This document shows, one piece after another, positions 11,301-21,070 of a DNA stretch of 64,000 bases; within the stretch, counting starts at the first letter, position 1; each line of letters starts with the position of its first letter. A program made the translations under genes and the position numbers. Origin of the DNA: Clarkia xantiana subsp. parviflora (lineage: Eukaryota; Streptophyta; Magnoliopsida; Myrtales; Onagraceae); NCBI GenBank assembly GCA_036873135.1, contig JAPTYO010000009.1, forward strand, positions 38,022,756 through 38,086,755, given 5' to 3'. The notes under the pieces are model-generated. The model saw nothing but the letters and a program-made list of their open reading frames with translations, was not told where the DNA came from and made no database searches.

Positions 11301-11635
11301 CTTTGGGCCGGCATCCCATACGGGTACCCTTGGGGTTGTGCCTCATAATAATACCCCTCAGGGGGTGCCGTGTGCTGGGACGGCACTCCCTGTTGTTCTC
11401 TTTCTCTCTGTGGCCTTCTTGCCCGAGGTGTGGAGGCTGTGGAGGACTCAGCCCCAGCTGGGCGTGAGGGTCCTCCCTCCTGGTTGTTCTGTTGAGGAGG
11501 CTGTGGTATTTCTTGTGGTTCTGGTTGCATTGGCTGCTTCCCAGGGTTAGGCTGCGTTCCTGGGGGTATAGGCTCTCTCCTTCTCCCATTGCCCCCTGGT
11601 GGGCGGTGGTGCCTAGACACCCTGCTGTTCGTCAT
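8390..11635 (-). CDS. Element A polyprotein: gag, aspartic protease, second gag-like segment (1081 aa)
   Basis: A single uninterrupted ORF starting 31 nt after the PBS region. Residues 1-250 are Pro/Gln-rich; about 285-450 is a retrotransposon gag domain (GVASHWFFSLPSESIHSW, SLASYYTRFNQN). A zinc-knuckle-like C550-x2-H-x4-H-x4-C follows. The protease region has ILVDGGSSADLL around D693 (DGG in place of DTG/DSG) and GILGRTTINP. In a normal Tat element reverse transcriptase would come next. Here about 865-1070 repeats the gag pattern instead (SISSYFQRFSSYG, AFIRNMHPN, then C1038-x2-H-x4-H-x4-C). No YVDD, RNase H or integrase motif. The product would be a capsid precursor with a protease; a role in trans-packaging is inference. 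Confidence 0.88.
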   Translation of the reverse strand: MTNSRVSRHHRPPGGNGRRREPIPPGTQPNPGKQPMQPEPQEIPQPPQQNNQEGGPSRPAGAESSTASTPRARRPQREREQQGVPSQHTAPPEGYYYEAQPQGYPYGMPAQRDGNRAHTTYARPAYTQGTHTEAHEEEQIPTEGHHSHPRAGQREEQRRYYQEPPQEGRQQFVPPRQQQNARAYTPMGEDRQARPPRRQEFYEAPQQGHQGYTYNPYQYGQGIPASPIYNYGGYQRNYTPTPILITPEEIEAMITRKMNESKKTSLHCLSDKTNHPFTRELEMNRVPDSLHTVQIAKYNGKGDPLEHIQQHEASLFGRTTDERYKALLFPNTLSGVASHWFFSLPSESIHSWEQLKVKFLQRYLGERILLKGTGSIDDVKQEYDESLASYYTRFNQNIADIQGDITEGEIIRAFIRNLGRFGSTQAEKMAKKLASTLEELAGRVKTHIDLERHRASKKAKIQAAKEDNAKSNKGKPPQAPQHTRQQEWRPPQQRSQMGEPLKPREINVIKFVPLNATPATVLKEMRNQKLWSPPARWRAPMVGNHKDRWCDNHEAYGHDTNECFSLKLSINNAIQRGDLKQFVDHGGNSLQLGPSHRDKGKGKADYNPPPNKRGTINMIHGGVASGGPTANAREVYASKLGSVPRWRKRPREGEEMKIEFSEKDKSHIVFPHYDALVITIDIDNFDVKRILVDGGSSADLLSLRVLEEIGKTKADIKPVNFPLVGFSGATSYPLGMITLPVTMGQGWTQLKVNVNFLVVESLGAYNGILGRTTINPYEIVPSTVHQKLKYITENGVGEVLGDQRTARQCYVNSMRRGSHGTDTVAVVMVGADQDRKKRRRRQGHGKMKNGVVLRLSRQFFQTVPKRRYRSKAVKVTAIPWQPDTKEGKRTRNSILRGFRHIDDIKQMPRESISSYFQRFSSYGANMDITRGETVRAFIRNMHPNSFEAYGGLYEMVMTSTMRELKEKLDKAFAKEMEQLDEVLEKGRKTDTLGGGVNFTFTPLTVSIEEIFHKHLKQELPTCREEGKAFLGRDAQGWCEYHGTWGHQTNNCMVLKIEVEEMIHNGGLKEYVATDKVTTPYP

Positions 11636-11666
11636 TGCTCGTGTTATAGCCAGGCTTTCTGTCCGA

Positions 11667-11684
11667 AGCCCGCAAACGGCGCCA
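11667..11684 (-). other. Primer-binding site of element A
   Basis: On the minus strand TGGCGCCGTTTGCGGGC begins 2 nt inside the 5' LTR end. C has TGGCGCCGTCAGTGGGC and E TGGCGCCGTCTGTGGGAA in the same position. The start TGGCGCC fits a tRNA 3' end GGCGCCA; I do not name the tRNA. Confidence 0.8.
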
Positions 11685-11686
11685 AG

Positions 11687-12471
11687 TGTTAGGTTCCGGG
11701 ATTTGGGTCAACGGGTGGTCGGCTCAAATCTCGTTCCTTACTGGAGGGGTGGATGATCCGGTACTCTCGGGTTGTACTGTCTTAGCTTACGTCCTTCCTT
11801 CCGTAGCTTCTCTTCTCCTTGCGCCCTGCAGAAGGGGCAGTACCAGACACAGAGAGGGGGGGGGGTGGTGCCTGGTGAACCCTCTCCGATGCCTAAGTCA
11901 GTATCGTTTTTAGAGAGATAAAGCTAGAGAGATGTCAGAGCAAAATAATCCAAATTGCCAAGATGTCCAAATGAATTGTGAAGGTGGGGTATTTATAGGC
12001 AACGGTGTCATTAAGGTGGCTTAATGACATCGTTAACCCTGAAACACAGTTAATTAACCTTTAAACGCATAATTAAGACTTTAGGATACGGAGAGTGTAG
12101 GCGGAGTAAACCGAGTATGGGAGTCCACAAGTGGTGTCGGGGCCCTTGGGGGGAAGGGAAATCCGACCCCCAAGGGTAGGGGTTGGGTGAGGGCACCCAA
12201 CCCCTCCTAGGGAGGATGGGGTTGGCCAACCCCATCCCTCCTAGGAGAGATCGGGTTGGCCGACCCGATCCCCCCTAGGGGAGGTCGGGTGTGGCCACCC
12301 AACCTCACCTAGGTGAGTTTTCCTCGGCCGGACGGGCGCTTCGGCCTCGTCCGAGCCGTTGATGTTCTCGCGAAGTGTTCGGGTTGAAGTTTCGATTTGC
12401 AATCAATAATGGGATGATAAAAATACAACGGTTCGGAAGTCAACGGGTTCAAATTGGGCGTATATCCATCA
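11687..12471 (-). repeat. 5' LTR of element A (785 bp)
   Basis: Partner of 1963-2781. In element orientation it starts TGATGGATATACG at 12471 and ends CCTAACA at 11687. TATA box (TATAAATA) at 11997-11990 on the minus strand; the palindromic ladder at about 12181-12330 has one unit fewer than the 3' LTR. Confidence 0.92.
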
Positions 12472-12476
12472 GCGGG
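12472..12476. repeat. Target-site duplication of element A, right copy (gcggg)
   Basis: Matches 1958-1962 exactly; B sequence resumes here in the same reading frame that stops at 1962. Confidence 0.9.
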
Positions 12477-13026
12477 TAGAAGGCACATACCCCGACATCA
12501 TTGCACTTCATTCCATAGAAGGTCCGGAAAAGTCGGAGGCTATATGTCCATTGTTGGCGGAGGCAAAGGACACGGAAGGCATTCCACACACGGATGGCGT
12601 GGGGGGAAAAAGTAGTCGGATGTGTTTTGTAATATTCACACATCTCGACTATATCCCCACAGAAAGGGAATCGGATCCCCGCCGATACTTGCCCGGTGGA
12701 AACAAATACCTCCCCTTCCCGGGGACGAGCGACCACAGGATCGCCCGGGATGCGAGGGCGAGGATAGGGATAGCGAGGCTCCCAGGTGGAGGTGATACAT
12801 CCTTCCCGGAGAGTTCCATCGTAGGCGGTTTCTGAAATCTCATTACAACCATAATCAAACTTGAAGGGCTTTCTCCCCCCAGAATTGGATTCACCGTCTG
12901 GAAAATGATCATTGCAAGAAAAGGCACAGTTGATTTTGGAAAAATCCGGGTAAGACTGATTGAGATAAAAGAAAAACTACGCTAACAAGTTTTTTTGGAA
13001 ACGGAGGAGGAAATCTTACCAGACAT
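12477..13026 (-). pseudogene. 5' part of B's antisense gene: short first exon and globular exon
   Basis: On the minus strand ATGTCTG at 13026-13020 is followed by GTAAG, and the next exon opens at 12897 after TTTTCCAG. This is the same start as in element E (42215-42209, acceptor at 42115). The second exon encodes VFVSTGQVSAGIRFPFCGDI and TTFSPHAIRVWNAFRVLC, matching FISPGQIRAGIRLPF and TTFSPHAIRTWIAFQVWC in E. The exon is broken by element A; its continuation is at 1575-1962. The match of both splice sites and coding frame between B and E is good evidence that this antisense gene is real and spliced. Confidence 0.7.
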
Positions 13027-13169
13027 GTCGAATCGAGGAAGAAACGATGATCTTGATGGACGGAGATTCTGGTCGCCGGAGTGCTGATCAGAAATCAGAA
13101 AGGAGAGCTTGAGCTTTTGAAATCACAAGAGGATGAAACGGTGGAGGAGAACTGAATAGTGCCAAGATT

Positions 13170-13182
13170 TGGGGTTGTATAG
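13170..13182 (-). promoter_or_regulatory. Possible TATA box of B's antisense gene
   Basis: Reading leftwards, CTATACAACCCCAA lies about 150 bp upstream of the ATG at 13026. E has TTATAAAACCCTAA in the corresponding place (42358-42352). Position and flanks agree; the box itself is a weak match. Coordinates are approximate. Confidence 0.35.
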
Positions 13183-13514
13183 GAGAGAGAGTAGCCAAAG
13201 AGACGTTGCAATCCGGACCGTTGAAGATGAAACGCTTCAGCCTGAGTCGTTGAGACGCTAGCGACAAAACGGCTAAAACGCGCTTTTTCAGAAAAAGCAG
13301 GCACGGGCACCCAAGCCGTCGCTTCATCACCCATCGCATTTAATAGTTGAGTAACCAAGAAATCTTTTCGGATTCGGTGGTTATCCTCGGAATATCGGGG
13401 AATCTTGGATGAGGAGATCCGCTTTAGAAGATTTTTGTAAAGTTAAAAGCCTCTGAAGCCAATGTCGGGAGGTCCAGAGTTGGAAGACACGACGAACTGT
13501 AAGTCCCTCGTGTC

Positions 13515-13525
13515 TTGGGGGCAAA
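13515..13525 (+). other. Polypurine tract of element B
   Basis: TTGGGGGCAAA immediately before the 3' LTR, identical to the tract of E at 42788-42798. Confidence 0.75.
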
Positions 13526-14229
13526 TGATGGGTTTCGATATAGCCGTTAGGCCCATTAACGACGAGTAAACGGTGAAGTAGGCCCACTGGGCCCCAAAAG
13601 AGGCTTAGAAGACCAATACGAGGGGTCTCGACAAGGTCGGCCCCGACATATGAGCTGAACGCTCCCGATGATATTCCTTTAAGTAGGCCCTGATGATATG
13701 CCTTTAAGTAGGCCCCGACGATATGCCTTTGAGTAGGCCTCGACGATATGCCTTTATGTAGGCCCCGATATTTGAATCTCTGAGAATGTGTGCTCTGTCC
13801 CGATGACGAGGGGCCCCGAGCGGTGACCAAAGGAGATAACTCTGGAGTCCCCGACATCCGTCGGGACTTGCCACTAGAGGATGAGGCCGAGAAACACGCC
13901 CACTATCAACATAGTGGGGAAGTGGCCTGAAAAGACGGAACGTGGGCAAGTGGCCGAGATAAATGGAACGTGGGCTAACTGCCCCCGGCAGTTATCGCAA
14001 CAGGTAACTGGGGTAACTCCTCCCCTATATAAAGGAAGGAGTTACCTCAGGATTGACACATTGACATTCACATACTGATACTTGCTTGCCTACATCGAGA
14101 TACTCATTTAAGCATCAGAGAGGGATTCTGGGTCACCGCCCGGTCTATCCCCTTCTTGCAGGATTACTTGGAGCGAAGGAGTTCGGACTTCCGTCAAGAA
14201 CGTGCCGGAGTTCCAACCGTGATCCAACA
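13526..14229 (+). repeat. 3' LTR of element B (704 bp)
   Basis: Starts TGATGGG after the polypurine tract and ends GTGATCCAACA, like the LTRs of E and F. It has short internal repeats (GATATGCCTTTAAGTAGGCC, about 13670-13760) and a TATA box TATATAAA at 14036. It is closer in length to F (698 bp) than to E (658 bp). The partner LTR is outside the window. Confidence 0.85.
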
Positions 14230-14620
14230 GGGGGTAAAAAATGTGTAGCTTTGCTCTACAAGGGAGGTTCCACTAATAGGTTCCCGACAAGGTGGTTTCC
14301 TCTCCCCATCACACGGATCACCGGAACTTCACAAGCGAGTGGAGTTGTTCTGAGTCGTTCCGGCGGCTCGGCCGCGCGGTCGTACCCTTACTAACTCTCC
14401 GGGGTTCCTAGTTGCCCTGGGTTTTAGGAATTTTAGAAATTATTCTAAAAGTGGTGTATGCGAGTTTATACAATAGCACAACAAAAGATAAGTGTCAGTT
14501 ATACCTGAAACCACAAAAAAAAAACAAGTTAGATCAGTGAAATAAAAAATAAAGATAAAAAAAATTACAAAACTCAAGCATGGCAAAAAGCGAATATAAT
14601 GAGCCCGAACCCTCTAAGAG
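14230..14620 (-). other. Untranslated leader fragment of element D
   Basis: Sequence between D's PBS and B's LTR end. No supported ORF; there is a poly-T stretch and a splice-acceptor-like TTTTGTGGTTTCAG on the minus strand. Long leaders are usual in Ogre-like elements. Confidence 0.5.
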
Positions 14621-14640
14621 CTTCCCCAGCAGAGTCGCCA
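14621..14640 (-). other. Primer-binding site of element D
   Basis: Minus strand TGGCGACTCTGCTGGGGAAG, 3 nt inside the LTR end TGTCGACC at 14644. This 18-20 nt string is the one I associate with Ogre/Tat elements. Confidence 0.75.
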
Positions 14641-15599
14641 AATTGTCGACCCTAAAAATCCGACCTACGGCGAATTACGTTTTGAAAACGTGGATTTTGA
14701 AAAGAGTCGCCACTAGTTAATTAAGGCTAACTAGAATCCTAAATTTACCTAAGCGAGTAACGAATTAAACACCTAGGTATGAAATCGGTCTACGATCAGA
14801 AATTCGAGTTCGGGGGTTCTGTTACGAATTAAAACTTATGGAATTAATCACGCCCTTTCGGTACTCAATTCACAAATTTGCCGATTTCACTATTTGAACA
14901 CATGTCACAAATTAATCTAACGATGCCAGGATTTAATTAAATTTATATCATGTGCAAAATATTATCAAATATTAATCTAAGCCTACAAACGAATTGAAAT
15001 CTATAACTCCTAATTGAAACGAAATCTAAAAACCAAAAAAATATCAAACATGCTTAAACAACATAAATAACATACTACATATTTAATCATACATTCAACT
15101 TGATTAATTAAACACTCTACCTAATCAAATTTATCTAATTACATATAAACATCTAATTAAAAATAATATAGTAATAATAATAATATAACAGATTATAATA
15201 ATACTAATTAAATGAAATATCAATAAAACAATAAATAAATAAAGAAAATTTAAAAAAAAAAAAAAAACAGCAGCGGGAAACCTACCTTCCAGCCGTAAGA
15301 AGATGGACACCAGGTCTACCGGAGCTGGGACGGCGCCGGACATGGGCGGGGATCGGGACCGGCGACGGCGGGCGATTCCAGCAGCAGGGGGCGAGCAGAG
15401 GACGGTACAGCAGGGGGCGGCGACAGCAGGACATCCGGAATTAACGGCAGCAAGGGACTGGTGGCGGAGTTGGCAGGACGGCCGGAGTTCCGGCGAGGTT
15501 TGGGCGGTCGCGGCGCGCATGGAGGAGGTCGGAACTGCAGCAGGGACGACCGGACGGGAACTCCGGTGGCTGTGGCTGCCTGAGAAGAAAGGAAAAAAG

Positions 15600-15633
15600 G
15601 AGAGAGAGAGAGAGAGGGAGAGAGAGAGAGAGA
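15600..15633. repeat. GA microsatellite in D's LTR
   Basis: Almost perfect (GA)n with one GG interruption. Confidence 0.9.
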
Positions 15634-16162
15634 AGTGGTGGTCGCCGGGAGAGAGCTGCTGGCGCGGCGGGCGCGAAGGTGGGGCGGCTGACGCGGAGCA
15701 GGACGATGGGTGGATGGCCGTAGCAGCGGTTGACCGGTGGCGCCGGTGGCCGGAGGGAGAGCTGACAGAGACGGGGGGAGGGAATTCAAAAAAAAAACTT
15801 TACACTACAGGACAAATTTACACGAATTTCGAGATCTGATGTATTATTATTAATGTGGTGTCTTTTTTACATGTAAAATGACCCTATTTATAGCTAAACT
15901 AGGACCCCTAAACTAGGAAAATAAAATCTGAAATAATATGCATTTAATATTCCGAAAATATACATATATATTTATGTATTTCACCATAAATACACATAAT
16001 ATATTTTCTAAATATTTTACAATAAATAATGCATATACACAGTCCTATTTTAAGCCAGTCCTATCTTTAGAAACTTCACGACCTTCCATATTTAAATACT
16101 TCCTTTTTTGACGCGTCACATATGACATTTTGAACGTGCTACGCGCGGACCAAAATTAGGTG

Positions 16163-16167
16163 TTTAC
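16163..16167. repeat. Target-site duplication of element C, left copy (tttac)
   Basis: tttac directly before the 5' LTR of C; repeated at 26702-26706 after the 3' LTR. Confidence 0.9.
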
Positions 16168-16951
16168 TGATGGATATACGCCCAATTTGAACCCGTTGAC
16201 TTCCGAATCGTTTTATTTTTATCACCCCGTTAATGATTGTAAATCGAAACTTCATCCCGAACACTTCGTAAGAACACCAACGGCCCGGACGAGGCCGAAG
16301 CACTCGTCCGGCCGAGTCAAACTCACCTAGGTGAGGTTGGGTGGCCACACCCGACCTCCCCTAGGGGAGATCGGGTCAGCCGACCTGATCTCCCCTAGGG
16401 GGGATAGGGTTGGCCAACCCTATCCCCCCTAGGAGGGGTTGGGTGGCCTCACCCAACCCCTACCCTTGGGGGTCGGATTATCCTCCCCCCAAGGGCCCAG
16501 GCACCATTTTTGGACTCCCATACTCGGTTTAGTCCGCCTACCTTCTCCGTATCCTAAGGTCTTAATTATGTGTTTAAAGGTTAATTAACTGTGTTTAAGG
16601 GTTAACGATGTCATTAAGCCACCTTAATGACACCGTTGCCTATAAATACCCCACCTCCACTATTCATTTGATCATCTGGGCAAGTTGGATAATTTTTCTC
16701 TGACATCTCTCTAGCTTTATCTCTCTAAAAACCGCACTGACTTAGGCATCGGAGAGGGTTCATCAGGCACCACCCCCCCCCCCCTCTGTGCCTGGTACTG
16801 CCCCTTCTGCAGGGCGAAAGGAGAAGAGAAGCTAAGGGCGGAAGGACGCAAGCTAGGACAGCACAACCCGAGAGCATCAGATCCGCGACATCTCCAGTGA
16901 GGGACGAGACTTGAGTCGACAGCCCGTTGACCCTAGACTCGGAACCTAACA
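16168..16951 (+). repeat. 5' LTR of element C (784 bp)
   Basis: TGATGGATATACG...CGGAACCTAACA. The palindromic ladder (about 16330-16470) has about four hairpins. TATA box TATAAATA at 16641-16648. A C-rich run (about 16764-16781) lies downstream of it. Confidence 0.92.
16641..16648 (+). promoter_or_regulatory. TATA box in C's 5' LTR
   Basis: GCCTATAAATACCCC, conserved in all four LTRs of the A/C family; expected promoter of the element RNA. Confidence 0.65.
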
Positions 16952-16953
16952 CT

Positions 16954-16971
16954 TGGCGCCGTCAGTGGGCT
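16954..16971 (+). other. Primer-binding site of element C
   Basis: TGGCGCCGTCAGTGGGC starts 2 nt after the 5' LTR. The first seven bases agree with A, E and F. Confidence 0.8.
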
Positions 16972-17002
16972 TCGGACAGAAAGCCTGGCTATAACAAGAG
17001 CA

Positions 17003-20000
17003 ATGACGAACAGCAGGGTGTCTAGGCACCACCGCCCACCAGGGGGCAATGGGCGAAGGAGAGAGCCTATACCCCCAGGAAGGCAGCCTAACCCGGGAAA
17101 GCAGCCAATGCAACCAGAACCACAAGGAATCCCACAGCCTTCTCAACAGAACAACCAGGAGGGAGGACCCTCACGCCCAGCTGGGGCTGAGTCCACCACA
17201 GCCTCAACCCCCCTGGCAAGAAGGCCACAGAGAGAAAGGGAACAACAGGGAGTGCCATCCCAGCACACGGCACCCCCTGAGGGATATTACTACGAGGCGC
17301 AACCCCAAAGGCACCCGTATGGGATGCCGACCCAAAGGAATGACAACCGCGCCTACACAACATACACAAGGCCGGTATACACCCAGGGGACAAATACAGA
17401 AGCTCATGAAGAGGAACAGATCCCAACGGAAGAGCACCACTCGCACCCCCGAGCAGGGCAGCAAGAGGAGCAAAGAAGAAATTACCAGGAGCCACCCCCA
17501 GAGGGAAGGCAACAATTCGTGCCTCCTAGGCAACAGCAGAACGCCAGGGCTTACACCCCACTGGGGGAGGACAGACAAGCAAGACCTCCAAGGAGGCACG
17601 AATTCTATGAAGCACCCCAGCAGGGACACCAAGGATACACCTACAGTCCGTATCAATACGGACAAGGGATCCCGGCAAGCCCCATCTATAACTACGGAGG
17701 CTATCAGAGAAATTACACTCCGACACCGATATTGATCACTCCAGAAGAAATAGAGGCAATGATAACAAGGAAAATGAACGAGTCAAAGAAACATAGCTTG
17801 CATTGTCTAAGTGACAAAACGAACCACCCTTTCACAAGGGAATTGGAGATGAGCAAGGTGCCGGACTCCCTGCATACAGTCCAGATTGCAAAATACAATG
17901 TCAAGGGAGACCCTTTGGAGCATATTCAGCAGCATGAAGCCTCCCTATTTGGAAGAACCACTGATGAAAGATACAAGGCTCTCCTATTTCCAAACACCCT
18001 ATCAGGAGTGGCCTCACACTGGTTCTTCAGCCTACCCTCTGAGAGCATCCACTCATGGGAGCAGCTAAAGGCGAAGTTCCTTCAGAGGTATCTAGGAGAA
18101 AGGAAGCTCCTCAAAGGAACAGGCTCCATTGATGATGTGAAGCAAGAAAATGATGAATCCTTAGCCAGTTACTACACTAGGTTCAACCAAAACATAGCAG
18201 ACATCCAGAGCAACATCACTGAGGGTGAGATAATACGAGCCTTCATCAGAAACCTAGGCCGCTTCGGGTCCACACTGGCAGAAAAGATGGCCAAGAAACC
18301 AGCGAGCACCTTAGAGGAGCTTGCAGGAAGAGTAAAAACTCATATAGACCTGGAGAGGCACAGGGCAAGTAAGAAAGCCAAGATTCAAGCAGCTAAGGAA
18401 GACAATGCAAACCCGAACAAAGGAAAGCCACCCCAGGCACCTCAGCATGCAAGGCAGCAGGAATGGCGTCCGCCCCAGCAAAGAAACCAAATGGGCGAAC
18501 CACTAAAGGCTAGGTAAATAAATGTCATCAAGTTCGTCCCATTGAACGCAACTCCAGCTACTGTCCTCAGAGAGATGCGGAATCAGAAACTCTGGTCACC
18601 CCCTGCAAGATGGAGAGCCCCAATGTTGGGGAATCACAAGGACAGATGGTGTGACAACCATGAAGCATACGGACACGACACGAATGAATGCTTCAGCCTA
18701 AAGCTAAGCATAAACAACATCATCCAAAGGGGAGAACTAAAACAGTTCGTGGATCATGGGGGCAACAGCATACAATTAGGGCCATCACACAGAGACAAGG
18801 GCAAAGGCAAAGTAGACTACAATCCTCCACCCAACAAGAGAGGGACCATAAATATGATACACGGGGGAGTAGCGTCAGGTGGCCCAACTGCTAATGCAAG
18901 GGAGGTTTACGCTTCCAATTTGAGTTCAGTGCCAAGGTGGAGAAAAAGGCCAAGAGAAGGAGAAGAAGTGAAGATTGAATTCTCGGAGAAGGACAAGAGC
19001 CACATTGTCTTCCCACATGACGATGCGTTAGTCATCACAATAGACATTGATAATTTTGATGTAAAGCGAATATTGGTGGATGGGGGCAGCTCGGATGACC
19101 TCCTAAGCTTGAGAGTCCTAGAAGAAATAGGGAAAACCAAGGCAGACATCAAACCAGTCAACTTCCCTCTAGTTGGCTTCTCAGGGGCAACAAGCTACCC
19201 CCTGGGAATGATAACCCTGCCGGTGACCATGGGCCAAGGATGGACACAGCTGAAGGTGAATGTTAACTTCTTGGTGGTTGAAAGCCTGGGAGCCTACAAT
19301 GGGATCCTAGGAAGGACAACCATAAACCCATACGAAATCGTGCCATCCACCGTACACCAGAAGTTGAAGTACATCACTGAGAATGGAGTCGGAGAAGTCT
19401 TGGGTGATCAACGTACTGCGAGGCAGTGCTAAGTCAACTCCATGAGACGTGGATCACACAGGACGGACACAGTGGCGATGGTCATGGTAGGAGCCAACCA
19501 AGACAGCAAGAAGAACGGAAAGAGACAAAGGCAAGGAAAGATGAAGAATGGAGTGGCACTCCGTTTGAGCAGGCAGTTTTTTCAAATAATACCTAAGAAG
19601 AGACACATGAGCAAGGCTGTAAAGGTGACAGCCATACCTTGGCAGCCAGAGACCATAGAAGGGAAAAGAACAAGGGACTCCATCATAAGAGGCTTCCGTT
19701 ACATCGATGATATCAAGCAAATTCCGTGGGAGCCAATATCAAGCTATTTCCAGAGATTCTCCAGTTATGGTGCCAACATGGACATCACAAGAGGAGAAGC
19801 CGTCAAAGCATTCATTCGAAACATGCACCCAAACTCATTTGATGCCTATGGAGGGCTTTATGAGATGATCATGACAAGCACGATGAGAGAGCTCAAGGAA
19901 AAGCTAGACAAGGCGTTTGCAAGGGAGATGGAGCAACTGGATGAAGTCCCGGAGAAAGAAAAAGAGACTGACACACTGGGAGGAGGTGTAAACTTAACAT

Positions 20001-20248
20001 TCACACCCCTTACAGTGAGCATAGAAGAAATTTTTCAAAAGTACCTCAAGGAGGAGCTACCCACATGCAGGGAGGAGGGCAAGGCCTTCCTAGGAAGAGA
20101 TGCACAGGGATGGTGTGAATACCATGGGACCTGGGGGCATCAGACCAACCACTGCATGGTGCTGAAGATGGAAGTGGAGGAAATGATTCACAGTGGAAGC
20201 CTAAAGGAGTACGTGGCAACAGACGAATTGACCACCCCATATCCTTAG
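17003..20248 (+). pseudogene. Element C gag-protease-gag' ORF with two stop codons
   Basis: Same 1081-codon frame as A's polyprotein, without frameshifts. A TAA at about 18515 replaces the Glu codon of A's PREINVIKF, and a TAA at about 19430 replaces the Tyr codon of RQCYVNS. Gag, zinc-knuckle-like C-x2-H-x4-H-x4-C, the protease motif ILVDGGSSDDLL and the second gag-like segment with its own C-x2-H-x4-H-x4-C are all present. The conserved overall length in both copies shows that the gag-protease-gag' order belongs to the family and is not a one-off deletion. Confidence 0.9.
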
Positions 20249-20514
20249 TTTCATATTTAGCACTTCGCATGTTCAGGCTTTCTAAGTTTTTCAAAAAACA
20301 ACTTTTGAGAAGGAGAACTCACGAAGTTACTCCAACTCTACAACTATCTTTGATTTCCTCCAAAGGGTGTCTTGACCCACCCAAGGCACCCCATCTGTAC
20401 AAAAAACATGAATGCTCTTAAGGGAGTAGGATTACCTTCAAAGGTATTTTCCAATGAATGTGATGATATAATCATGAAGTTATCCTTACACAGATATGAC
20501 ATCAAGTCAACAAC

Positions 20515-21070
20515 AGGTTCGACGCCCCCAAGAGCGTATCTTGAGAGTAGTTATTATACTACGACCTTCGACGCCCCCAAGAGCGTATCTTGAGAGTAGT
20601 TTTCATACTACGACCTTCGACGCCCCCAAGAGCGTATCTTGAGAGTAGTGTTCATACTACGACCTTCGACGCCCCCAAGAGCGTATCTTGAGAGTAGTTT
20701 CTATACTACGCCCTTCCACGCACCAAGAGCGTATCTTGAGAGTGGTTTCCAAAAACTACGAATTTCGACGCCCCCAGGAGCGTATCTTGAGAGTAGTGTT
20801 CATACTACGACATTCGACGCCCCCAAGAGCGTATCTTGAGAGTAGTTTCTATACTACGACCTTCGACGCACCAAGAGCGTATCTTGAGAGTGGTTTCCAA
20901 AAACTACGAACTTCGACGCCCCCAAGAGCGTATCTTGAGGTAGATTTGCAACCTACCAGATTCGACGCCACCAAGAGCGTATCTTGAGGTAGAAAAAACA
21001 CTACCAGATTCGACGCCCCAAGAGCGTATCTTGAGGTAGATCTCAAACTACCAGCTTCGACGCCAACCAG
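20515..21070. repeat. Tandem array 2 of element C (about 49-bp units)
   Basis: Inverted equivalent of 7591-8125: CAAGAGCGTATCTTGAGAGT units with spacers such as TACTACGACCTTCGACGC. About eleven units. Open frames through it are by-products of the repeat. Confidence 0.85.

Larger units (their letters stand above)
1963..12471 (-). mobile_element. Element A: complete non-autonomous Tat-like LTR element without pol
   Basis: On the minus strand the order is: 5' LTR (12471-11687), primer-binding site, gag-protease-gag' ORF (11635-8390), two tandem arrays (8125-7138), a gene on the opposite strand (4465-6752), polypurine tract and 3' LTR (2781-1963). Both LTRs run TGATGGATATACG...CCTAACA and the element has perfect 5-bp target duplications. 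I find no reverse transcriptase, RNase H or integrase motif on either strand, so movement must depend on another element. LTR differences are few (about five substitutions plus one repeat unit), so the insertion is recent. Element C is a second, more decayed member of the same family in the opposite orientation. Confidence 0.92.
1..14229 (+). mobile_element. Element B: 3' part of a Tat-type Ty3/gypsy element, split by element A
   Basis: Two blocks, 1-1962 and 12477-14229, together form the 3' internal region and 3' LTR of one plus-strand element; 1963-12471 is element A, inserted inside it with the 5-bp duplication gcggg. The order of parts (antisense coiled-coil exon, antisense low-complexity exon, antisense globular exon, polypurine tract, 3' LTR) matches element E at 39410-43456. 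Its gag-pol and 5' LTR lie left of the window. B itself sits in element D, whose untranslated leader starts at 14230. The antisense gene has an in-frame stop and is cut by A, so B is older than A. Membership of the E family is inferred from the layout and from similar LTR ends. Confidence 0.8.
14644..16167 (-). repeat. LTR of element D (about 1.5 kb), interrupted by C near its outer end
   Basis: Inner end TGTCGACCCTAAAAATCC at 14644. The outer end is inferred as TGTTGTAAACACCTAATTT read leftwards across the C insertion (26710 to 26702, then 16167). It has a TATA box (TATAAATAG, minus, about 15893-15884), a GA microsatellite (about 15600-15633) and a CCGG-rich block (15280-15770) with chance ORFs on both strands. 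Confidence 0.65.

Noticed and set aside
15131..15839. ORFs of up to 178 aa in D's LTR
   Set aside because: GC-rich LTR sequence with a GA microsatellite; frames overlap on both strands.
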